Of a DNA stretch of 64,000 nt, positions 25,180 through 33,277 are shown in pieces. The position numbers and the translations under genes were made by a program. Every line of letters begins with the position of its first letter. Position 1 is the stretch's first letter. The notes under the pieces are model-generated. The model was not told the DNA's origin, did not search any database, and worked only from the letters and a program-made list of their open reading frames with translations. The stretch is taken from positions 2,914,001 through 2,978,000 of the forward strand of contig LR632930.1 of the NCBI GenBank assembly GCA_902167325.1, written 5' to 3'. This DNA is from Chitinophaga pinensis. GTDB taxonomy: Bacteria > Bacteroidota > Bacteroidia > Chitinophagales > Chitinophagaceae.

Positions 25180-28100
25180 TTATTTAAAATTCAGTCCCAG
25201 CTCACGGATGCGCTTCTTGTCCGTAATGGGCTTCACCGGCGATCCCGGACTGCTGATGCGTGCCCAGATAGATGCCTGGTCAAACACATTGAGGCGTGCA
25301 CTGTCATTATCGAAAACGGTTAAATAGCGGTCGCGTGCATAGAAGAATGCTTTCCCGGACCGGGCCATTCCATACGTATCGTTAGAAGTGAGTTTAAGCC
25401 CTTTTTTGACATCCAGCCGGTTGTCGAGGATAAAGAGCTGGTTGGCCCGGGTAAAGGTCAGTACATTGCCTGTAGCGCGGTTGAATTGCACTACATCGAT
25501 CCCCTCCGGTATGAGATACTGCAATGGTTGCTGGTTGCCGGAAATATCGTACCGCCGCAGCGTATCGGTTTTAGCATCGTAACCATTGGCATTGGGGTTG
25601 TTTAATCTAGTAACCAGACTGCCTTTCACGAAATCGATACCGGTGGCAATGCCCGGATAAAATGCCTGTTTGCCGTTACTGATATCCGCTATGATAACAC
25701 CTTCCCTGTATATCATGGAATTATCCACTTCATCTGTCGTATTCACCCGTAGCGCAATTTTCCCCGTAGCCATATTGCCGTATGCATAACTGATGCTCGC
25801 ATTGGACGGGGCATCATAGGTAAGCGTATCGCTGCCATGGAGGATGTGGCAGAAGGAAGTACTGCCCCAGATAGGGGAGCCTTCATCTGTGAAATCGGCA
25901 TAGGTGATCTCGTCGCGGATCACATGCAGCAGTTGTCCGTTTTCATTGAAGATCTGCAATGCGGGATAATCCCCTCCGTCGAAATACATGTTCATGAACC
26001 GGTGGTAATCGCGGGAGGTGGTAATGGTAGATTGAGAAGGGATATGGCGGATGAGGCGCCCCTCAGGAGTGAGGAGCATCAGTAGGTCCTGGACATCGCT
26101 CTGGTAAGGGACGAGGATGTTCCCGTTTGCAAGAACACGCACGTTGTAAGACTCCTCGGAATTATTGGCGTACTGCGAAATATCCCCCAGTCCATGCAGG
26201 CGCTCTCCCGGATTTAAAGGCATGGCAATATGAACGCGTTTGTCGCAATCATACAGCGTAGCCTGACTAAACTTTTTATATTGCCTTTTTTCCGGCTGTT
26301 TCTTCATTTTTGATGAGGGGGATGGTGTTTCCTGTACGATGCTGCTGCGGCTCAAAACCAGTATGTTGCCGCCATCCGCGAAACAGGCATACTGCACGGA
26401 ATCGAATTGTTCTACTATCTGCCCGTTAATGGTAGATAGTATGTAATTCCTCACGGAGTCACGCCGATCTTTGGGGCGCACATTGTACACGATGTATTGC
26501 CCGTCGTCAGAAATATCAATGTCGATCTGTTCCACTTTCACATACGGCAGGTCATAATCCCAGCGGGCGAACAATGCCTGTGCGGCTTGCAGCTGCATGG
26601 TTTCCTTCAGTTTAAGGTTAAGCATGGATGTATCTTCTCCATACACTTTCGTCCTGAATACCCCGAAAAGGCCCAGTGCTGTAGTAGCATCTTTGTCGGC
26701 GAGGTCATATCCCATATACACAAGGCTCTCGTTGCGGTTAAACTCCCGCTGCAGCCGCTCCTGGTTGAAGTAAAGGGCAGTTGTCACAAGCAGCAATATC
26801 CCCGTGCCGATCCATCCCAGCTTCCAGCGTTTCTGCCGGCGTTTCAGGCGGTCTGTCCGCTCTGCTTCAATGGCCTGCAGCTTCTTTTCTTCTTCCTGCT
26901 TTTTAATACTGGCTTCGTAAAATGCTGTTACTTCCGGCGCAAGGTTCAGTTGTTTGATATATGGGCCGTAGGAGATGATCTCGCGTTCACTCAGGTGATC
27001 ACTGGCGTTATTCCTGAAGCCGTCATAGCGGCTGTTGATCTGCCTTTCCGTGAATCCTGCACGGCGTTGCTCTTCGGTTCGCCGGTTATCTATTAGTTTG
27101 GCGAGAATGTCGTGCGCCAGTTCGTACGTTTGTCCGTCAGACCGTAATATTTTATTTTTATCCAGTTCCGACAGGCAGGTGTTCATCAATGCCGATGAGC
27201 GCCCCTGCAGGTATTTGGGTACTTGTCCGGTAAACCATATCCCGCTGTTTACACGGGCATAGGGCACTGGCCTTTTAGTGCCTTCGTTCGTTACAAACGC
27301 ATCCAGCACATTACCCACGAAGTTGTCCGGCAGGTCGGGGAACTGGGTTTGCAGCTGCTCCTGGATCACATGTATACGCTCATGCATGAAGCGGTCCAGC
27401 ACATCCTGCAGGCAGCCGAACTGGCGTATGATGGTACTGTTGAAGCGCAGGCGCGGCCAGGTGGAATTGCCGGGTTCCGTTTTATTGGGAGTATTCAGGT
27501 ATACGGTGCGCCACAGCTGGTCGAGATAGATCTGTAGATAGGGGAGTGATACCGTTTGCCGGTCAGATAATACGGCTATGATTTCCTTCGCATTGTCTGC
27601 GCCCTGTTCCAATTCGATGTTGAACCGTTCGCACGACCGTACAATCACTTCTTCCACATTCCGGTTGTTCATCGGCTCGATGCGTAACCGGCGGTCACAG
27701 AAATCAGGGATGTCTTTCTCAAAACGGCTGAGCCCTGCAAAGAATTCTTCCCGCATAATAAACAGGAAGTTGCAGAACTGCAGATCCGGATCGGTGAGGA
27801 TGTGATCGATGATGCGGATGGTATTGGCCTTTTCCTCTTCGCCGCCCATGATAAGCAGCTCTTCGAACTGGTCGAAGATGAGGTAAACGGAACGGAGATA
27901 GCGCAGGTTAATGCCTTTAAGTGCTGCATATATTTTCTCCGGCGCATCGCCGGACACCGGGCGTGCGCGTAATACCTGCGGTGCATTTTTATATTGCTGG
28001 CTGCCGGTGAAGGTGGTGGCAGTCATTTCTACGGCTTTGGTATCCGCGGCTTTTTCCGTGACGGACAGCAGCGAATCCACCAGCTGATCGCCCCGGCGGA

Positions 28101-28323
28101 TGAAGAGGGGAAACCAGTCGGTATCGTCCATGCGGTTTTGCAGTCCGCATTGCACAATGCTCGTTTTGCCGGTACCACTGGTGCCGTATACAAGCACAAG
28201 CCGGTTCTTGTGAATGTGCTGATACAATGCATTCACTTCTTCGTCGCGACCGAAAAAGATATTGTAATCGTCCCTGCCGTAAGGGTCCAGGAACTTGAAG
28301 GGACTGTTGAGTATGCTTTCCAT
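25180..28323 (-). CDS. STAND (nSTAND1-like) P-loop NTPase with membrane helix and probable beta-propeller
   Basis: The 1047-residue protein begins MESILNSPFKFLDPYGRDDYNIFFGR, the usual entry into a STAND NTPase. Walker A GTSGTGKT is at residues 47-54, Walker B LIFDQFEEL at about 150, then MREEFFAGL and the helical winged-helix part (SRSSALMN...YELAHDILAKLI) to about 430. A charged coiled coil (about 470-500), one membrane helix (about 505-522, IGTGILLLVTTALYF) and a C-terminal half of repeated beta-strands (about 560-1047) that reads as a WD/propeller-like sensor follow. STAND proteins sense a ligand and oligomerise as signalling hubs. Its ATG overlaps the CHAT stop in TAATG, fixing the start and implying coupled translation with the protease. 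Confidence 0.85.
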   Translation of the reverse strand: MESILNSPFKFLDPYGRDDYNIFFGRDEEVNALYQHIHKNRLVLVYGTSGTGKTSIVQCGLQNRMDDTDWFPLFIRRGDQLVDSLLSVTEKAADTKAVEMTATTFTGSQQYKNAPQVLRARPVSGDAPEKIYAALKGINLRYLRSVYLIFDQFEELLIMGGEEEKANTIRIIDHILTDPDLQFCNFLFIMREEFFAGLSRFEKDIPDFCDRRLRIEPMNNRNVEEVIVRSCERFNIELEQGADNAKEIIAVLSDRQTVSLPYLQIYLDQLWRTVYLNTPNKTEPGNSTWPRLRFNSTIIRQFGCLQDVLDRFMHERIHVIQEQLQTQFPDLPDNFVGNVLDAFVTNEGTKRPVPYARVNSGIWFTGQVPKYLQGRSSALMNTCLSELDKNKILRSDGQTYELAHDILAKLIDNRRTEEQRRAGFTERQINSRYDGFRNNASDHLSEREIISYGPYIKQLNLAPEVTAFYEASIKKQEEEKKLQAIEAERTDRLKRRQKRWKLGWIGTGILLLVTTALYFNQERLQREFNRNESLVYMGYDLADKDATTALGLFGVFRTKVYGEDTSMLNLKLKETMQLQAAQALFARWDYDLPYVKVEQIDIDISDDGQYIVYNVRPKDRRDSVRNYILSTINGQIVEQFDSVQYACFADGGNILVLSRSSIVQETPSPSSKMKKQPEKRQYKKFSQATLYDCDKRVHIAMPLNPGERLHGLGDISQYANNSEESYNVRVLANGNILVPYQSDVQDLLMLLTPEGRLIRHIPSQSTITTSRDYHRFMNMYFDGGDYPALQIFNENGQLLHVIRDEITYADFTDEGSPIWGSTSFCHILHGSDTLTYDAPSNASISYAYGNMATGKIALRVNTTDEVDNSMIYREGVIIADISNGKQAFYPGIATGIDFVKGSLVTRLNNPNANGYDAKTDTLRRYDISGNQQPLQYLIPEGIDVVQFNRATGNVLTFTRANQLFILDNRLDVKKGLKLTSNDTYGMARSGKAFFYARDRYLTVFDNDSARLNVFDQASIWARISSPGSPVKPITDKKRIRELGLNFK

Positions 28324-30170
28324 TACGGTATCGGGGTTAAGGCTTGTTGGGCGAAATTCCGGAAGGCGTTGAGCTGCTGGCATACAGCCTCATATCTACC
28401 CTGTTCCTGTTGCTCGTTGCGGGCAAACCGCCGGTTGATATTGATACGCACATAATCCATCGCCTCATCAGGCTTAGGTACGGTACGGAAAACGTAAGTA
28501 TCGTCTGCCGGCTGGTATTGACCGAAGATGACGAGGTTCGATCTGTCTGCCCGGCTTTCAAACGCATTTACATCCACTACCAGTGGGGAGAGATTGAGGA
28601 ACTCCAGGGAATCGCCTTTGTACTGTCTCCTTTCCACATTGAATACAGGGAGTACCTGTTTAATGAGGACCACGCCGCTGTTATCGAGGTGTTTGGCGAG
28701 CAGGTAGTAATTGATCTCATGACTGGCATTGGAGTTCATGAGTTTCACTACCTGGTGGTCGAACACAGTGAGGGTATCGTGCCGGTATTTGTTGATGCGG
28801 ATGTTCTGAATGCTGGTAAGCGTATATCGGTGGAGGAATCCCAGCCGTTCGAATACCGTGCTGAGCATAGCTTCGGCCGTTATACACATACCGGGCACTT
28901 CTGCTTCTGAGATCTTCGGCTGGCCGGTGGAGCCATAACCTGCGTATGTAGCGGAGCGGATGTATTGCAGGTATTCGCAGGCATCGCTGAATGGTTTGTT
29001 CGCCGGGTCACTGTCGCGCAGCGTACTGAGTTCGCTCACGAAATACTGTACTTCAGGTAAGGTGTCGATGTATTTGCGGATAGAGCGGATGAGTGCGGAA
29101 TAGTCGTAGATAGAACGGTCGGCAATGGACAGACTGAAATATTTATCCAGCAGCTGCATCATTTCATCGGGCAGCTCTGCTACTTTTTGCATGATCTTCA
29201 GTTCCCAAAGTTGAGAGATCATGATGATACCCATGAACTCGGAAGTGATGTGGAACACGCGTCCTATCTGTTCGAGTCTTTTGAGGCCGGGCTGTTTTAA
29301 TCCCTCCGCCCCGTATTCGGCAGCAAACAGCGTTTTAAGCTGTATGGCGATGGGGTGGGGGAGCACGTCGAGGATGGTTTTTTGAATGACATTGTCTTCG
29401 ATGATCTCGGTTTGCCGGCGTTCGTCAATTTGTTTGGCGGGAAGGTTGCCATCTTTCAACAGTGCGGCGAACAAAGTCTGTGTAAGCTGCATGTTGGGTT
29501 CTTCAGCCGGCTGAACCGTTTTCACTTCTGCCGGTACCGGATTCTGATCTACCGCAGCGGCATTGTTAAAGAATAGTCCCCAGAAAGGTTCGCGGGACGT
29601 TTTGCCGGGGAGGTTGAGGTCACGTGATGGTGGCGCGTCTACTCCGAGGGGCACTGCGGATGCCAGCTGAGCTGCGGCTAGTGCGGCTTCAAAAGCCTGC
29701 CGGATGCTCATGCGCTTCACACAGATACCTTTGAAGAATTCAACGCCAAAGATGCGTGCGGAAAGGTCGTTGACAGCAGCAGAAGTAGCGATCACTGCCG
29801 GAACGCCCAGTTCCAGCAATTGCGCTACCTGCGCGCCGGTGGAACAGCCGTTGAGGATTACCAGTTTTAGTGCGCCTGATTCCGCACTGGGCTTCAGCTG
29901 GTAAGCGAGGCCCTGCCCGTTGGCAGCCTGGTCAGTAAATAGTAAGGATTGTTCGCCTGCATGACCGGCGTAATGGAAAATCGCAATGTCCGAACCGTAG
30001 GTGGAAAACGCATTGTTCATATTGGCGACCGTAGCGAAAGACTCCCGGTGGATGCTGTATTCTCCCCGGTTAGCCGCTATAAGCGTATTATGAATGCCCT
30101 CGTCTTCCTCCGTTACCGATTGCAATGGCGCCTGCGGATGGTTTGCAAAGGCAATGATGATTTTTTTCAT
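28323..30170 (-). CDS. CHAT-domain cysteine protease with C-terminal helical region
   Basis: The 615-residue protein has an N-terminal CHAT (caspase HetF-associated with TPRs) domain, about residues 1-180. The catalytic pair is His70 in FHYAGHAGE and Cys109 in VILNGCSTG; IATSAAVNDLSARIFGVEFF follows as in separase-like clan CD proteases. The ATG at 30170 (MKKIIIAFANHPQ) starts directly at the first beta-strand. A linker at about 205-230 leads into a large mainly helical region (about 230-615) that I do not recognise and that may receive a signal from the STAND protein. It is the first gene of a two-gene operon with STAND, divergent from the caspase operon. CHAT proteases in other systems cleave gasdermins or other effectors after activation. 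Confidence 0.85.
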   Translation of the reverse strand: MKKIIIAFANHPQAPLQSVTEEDEGIHNTLIAANRGEYSIHRESFATVANMNNAFSTYGSDIAIFHYAGHAGEQSLLFTDQAANGQGLAYQLKPSAESGALKLVILNGCSTGAQVAQLLELGVPAVIATSAAVNDLSARIFGVEFFKGICVKRMSIRQAFEAALAAAQLASAVPLGVDAPPSRDLNLPGKTSREPFWGLFFNNAAAVDQNPVPAEVKTVQPAEEPNMQLTQTLFAALLKDGNLPAKQIDERRQTEIIEDNVIQKTILDVLPHPIAIQLKTLFAAEYGAEGLKQPGLKRLEQIGRVFHITSEFMGIIMISQLWELKIMQKVAELPDEMMQLLDKYFSLSIADRSIYDYSALIRSIRKYIDTLPEVQYFVSELSTLRDSDPANKPFSDACEYLQYIRSATYAGYGSTGQPKISEAEVPGMCITAEAMLSTVFERLGFLHRYTLTSIQNIRINKYRHDTLTVFDHQVVKLMNSNASHEINYYLLAKHLDNSGVVLIKQVLPVFNVERRQYKGDSLEFLNLSPLVVDVNAFESRADRSNLVIFGQYQPADDTYVFRTVPKPDEAMDYVRININRRFARNEQQEQGRYEAVCQQLNAFRNFAQQALTPIP

Positions 30171-30368
30171 TTTATAACGCGCAATTGGGGGTAAATAAAA
30201 TTCCGCTCTGCCCGCTGGAAATCTCAACTTTTGGAGTTAATTTGGAGTCACAATCTGTTACCTAAGGTACGATTTTTCAACGAATTAGTAAGGACGATAA
30301 CCCCAGAACCAAACAAGTTTGCTCATTCGGCATAACCCCGGATCTCCTTTTAAACTGTAGAACTGCAT
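30171..30368. promoter_or_regulatory. Divergent control region between CHAT-STAND and caspase operons
   Basis: TTTGGAGT occurs twice, at 30230-30237 and 30241-30248, eleven bases apart (one helical turn). TACCTAAGGTA (30259-30269) is an inverted repeat and contains a near-consensus -7 element for the minus strand (TACCTTAG). CAAACAAGTTTG (30310-30321) is a further inverted repeat towards the caspase gene. Any of these could be operators; no regulator gene is adjacent. Confidence 0.4.
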
Positions 30369-33266
30369 ATGCAAGAACGTCGATTTTATGCGGCCTTCGC
30401 CGGCATAAACGCTTATCCCGACAGTCCGCTCAGCGGTTGTGTGCAAGACGTGCTCAAAATGGACCGCCTGTTCCGTGAGCAATGTGCTGCGCAGGAAGGT
30501 TTCATATATCTGCCCGTATATTACCTCCATCCCAATACTGCCGATGCCCGGCTGCTGGAACAATATGGCACCACTGCCGGCGCTCCGCTCACCTGGCAGC
30601 CCGCTACTTTCGAAAACATTACGCAACAGTTGTTCGGGCATTTCAGCAATGCCCAAGCCGGCGATATCTGCGTTTTCTTTTACAGCGGCCATGGCTCACA
30701 AACAGATGCGCCTCCCGAGTTTTACTACAATAACCCCGGCCGCAAGCTGCAAACACTTGTTTGTGCAGACAGTCGTACCACAGCCCGCGACCTTACCAAT
30801 AAAGAACTGGCTTACCTGCTCTGGAAAGCCTTTGGTAATACCGAGGCCCATTGTCTCGTTATCACTGATTGTTGCCATGCCGGGGGCAATACCCGCGCTC
30901 TTCGCCCATCAGGTGCTTCAAGGGAGTTTCGTACCCGCTTTCAGGCCGATGGCGGGCGCCAGCTGGCCTTTACGGATCTCCTGGGCCACAACGACCCCGG
31001 GTTTTATACGGCTTTTAATGGCGAAATGAAACCTGCCATTGCACAGTATGTTCACCTGGCTGCCTGCCGGAGTGATGAACTGGCGCAGGAATCGTGGCGG
31101 GGTGGGCTATTCACCGCCAGGCTCGCGGATACCCTCCGCGCCAATGGCGGCTCCGCTTCGTACCGCGATCTGATGTGGCGGCTGCAGTCGGTAGTGAATT
31201 CCGCAGCAGGCCAGCAGCACCCCGTATTATTTGCCGCCAACGATGCGGACCTCGACCGCAAATTCCTCTCCGACGCTATGCAGCCCATTGTACCGCAATT
31301 CGATGTATTGTTCGATGTGAACCTGCAACGCTGGAAAGTTTTTGGCGGAGCACTTCACGGCCTCGTGCCCGGTACCGTGCTGCAGGTGCGTGATGGGGCT
31401 ACGGTCCTTGAAACAGAACTCCGCGAAGTGGAAGCCCTGTATGCGCTTGTTGACCTGCCCGGACTGGATGAGGCATCCGAAACTGCCCGTGCTGCCGTTA
31501 TCAGGGCTGCCGCACCTGCCATTACGATCTGCAGTGCGCCCGATCCTTTACTGGAAACTGCCTGGAAGGCCGGGCGATATCCGCTGATGGATCTCCGCTT
31601 TGGGGTGAATGGTGCCGGGTACGAAGTGTTCCGGCCGGCAGATGGTAGTTATGTATTGCTGGAAAATGGCCGTAACCTGCCGTTATTCCGCCGTACACCC
31701 AATGCCGCGCTATTGCTGGACCATGCCCACCGGGTAGCCAACTGGCTGGCTGTTCGCGACTGGAAACGCCTCGATCCGCACCTCGGGCGCGAACATTTTG
31801 AACTGAAGTGGTCGGTAACAAATGGAACAGCGACAGGTGACGATATTGCATTAAATTATCGCAACGGAGACTCCCCGGGTTTCTCTCTCAGTATAGCACT
31901 AAAATCTACCGCCCCTGTAGAACAATGCTTTGTTCGGGCACTATACCTGGGCAGCAAATATGATATATTCACGGAACTGCTGCGCAGTGATGTGCCGCTT
32001 ACCCGTGGTGGTGATCCTGTTCACCTCTCGTATATAAACGATAACCGTACGGAAACTACCATCCCGGTTTCCATTGACGAACTGTATCCTACTTACAACA
32101 GGTACGAAATCACGGACTATCTGAAGATCGTAGTATCCACGGCAGATTTCAGGGTAGATCGTTTTACGCAGGCTTCGCTAGAGCTGGATCAGCCGGGCAG
32201 CCGTGGCATAGGATTGTCTGCTAAAAACACTTTCGGGAAAGATATTACTGCATCTCCGTTATGGTCCATCTTCAACAGTAGTATAACCACTGCTTTTGAA
32301 GGTTGGGAAATACAGGCAGATGGAGGTAAAAAACTCCGGCTGGGACCACTCGAAATAACCACACCCCCTTCGTTTAAAGGGATGCTCACCTTGTTGCCCG
32401 GGAGGAAAGTAGTCCCGGCTGACCCAGCAGCCTGGGGGGATGCCTTCACTGAAAATGCGCTGGATGGCGGCATGGCTGCTATCAGGATCGATATTGCCGT
32501 ACCCCTCCGGCCGGAAGCTCCCTTGTATATTATGCAACCTGCTCCTGCAGTGGCAGTCCGGCCGTTGCCGGATCATGTGTTAATGCCCTATGCGTCCGAT
32601 CCTGTTACGGGGGCATACGTACCGGCAGGGTTTCAGGATAAAACCGGCCGTATGGCTATCGTTCAGTTGCCTTCGCCAGACATACACTTCAGGCGTGTGC
32701 CGGTTCCGGCTCCCAATACAGGCTTATCAGTTTTTTCAAAATCGGGCAGCGGTTGGAAGCAGGAAACTGTATATGCCGGTGAAGGACCGGCAGTGCTGTT
32801 GATGGATGGCATTGCCGGAGATGGAGAGGGGATGTGGCGCGCTTTCTCGGGGCATGTATCCGCCCCGCAATGGCTGGCGCGTTTTGATTTTACGGTGACG
32901 GATAACCCGTCCGCCATCGCCGGAATGCTTGCTTCCGCCCTTGCTGCTGCCGGTATAACATCCGTGAAGATCGTGACACATGGTATTGGAAAGCAACTGG
33001 TACAACTGGCAGGTATCACGGAGCCGGGTACACTGATTTTTACCGGTAAGGAAGAAGAAGGGCAAACCACAGGCGATCTGTTACGGATACTGACCGTTTC
33101 CCTGCGCGAAAGCGGTGCCGTGAAAGCGATTATTCCTGCAATAGGTGAAGCCCTTCGTATGAAGGATGTCCATGATCCGGCCACGGTTGCGGGATCGGAG
33201 TATCCTGAATATTTAATGGATGCAGCTCGCATCCGGAACATCATAGATCAGATCATTCCACATTAA
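30369..33266 (+). CDS. Caspase-family (C14, metacaspase-like) protease with long C-terminal extension
   Basis: The 965-residue protein has an N-terminal caspase-like p20 domain (about residues 5-290): AAFAGINAYPDSPLSGCVQDV, catalytic His108 in FFYSGHGSQ and catalytic Cys169 in ITDCCHAGG. Clan CD proteases of this type usually cut after Arg or Lys. The C-terminal ~670 residues are beta-rich and unfamiliar; a segment around 540-600 (STAPVEQCFVRALYL... YEITDYLKIVVST) resembles accessory regions seen in other bacterial caspases, and the last ~130 residues show no known motif. No signal peptide or membrane helix. It is 11 bases upstream of the caspase-subtilisin gene and must be in one operon with it. 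Confidence 0.87.
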   Translation: MQERRFYAAFAGINAYPDSPLSGCVQDVLKMDRLFREQCAAQEGFIYLPVYYLHPNTADARLLEQYGTTAGAPLTWQPATFENITQQLFGHFSNAQAGDICVFFYSGHGSQTDAPPEFYYNNPGRKLQTLVCADSRTTARDLTNKELAYLLWKAFGNTEAHCLVITDCCHAGGNTRALRPSGASREFRTRFQADGGRQLAFTDLLGHNDPGFYTAFNGEMKPAIAQYVHLAACRSDELAQESWRGGLFTARLADTLRANGGSASYRDLMWRLQSVVNSAAGQQHPVLFAANDADLDRKFLSDAMQPIVPQFDVLFDVNLQRWKVFGGALHGLVPGTVLQVRDGATVLETELREVEALYALVDLPGLDEASETARAAVIRAAAPAITICSAPDPLLETAWKAGRYPLMDLRFGVNGAGYEVFRPADGSYVLLENGRNLPLFRRTPNAALLLDHAHRVANWLAVRDWKRLDPHLGREHFELKWSVTNGTATGDDIALNYRNGDSPGFSLSIALKSTAPVEQCFVRALYLGSKYDIFTELLRSDVPLTRGGDPVHLSYINDNRTETTIPVSIDELYPTYNRYEITDYLKIVVSTADFRVDRFTQASLELDQPGSRGIGLSAKNTFGKDITASPLWSIFNSSITTAFEGWEIQADGGKKLRLGPLEITTPPSFKGMLTLLPGRKVVPADPAAWGDAFTENALDGGMAAIRIDIAVPLRPEAPLYIMQPAPAVAVRPLPDHVLMPYASDPVTGAYVPAGFQDKTGRMAIVQLPSPDIHFRRVPVPAPNTGLSVFSKSGSGWKQETVYAGEGPAVLLMDGIAGDGEGMWRAFSGHVSAPQWLARFDFTVTDNPSAIAGMLASALAAAGITSVKIVTHGIGKQLVQLAGITEPGTLIFTGKEEEGQTTGDLLRILTVSLRESGAVKAIIPAIGEALRMKDVHDPATVAGSEYPEYLMDAARIRNIIDQIIPH

Positions 33267-33277
33267 ACCGATACAAC

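Noticed and set aside
28324..28383. Extended N-terminus of the STAND protein
   Set aside because: The TAATG junction with the CHAT stop fixes the start at 28323.
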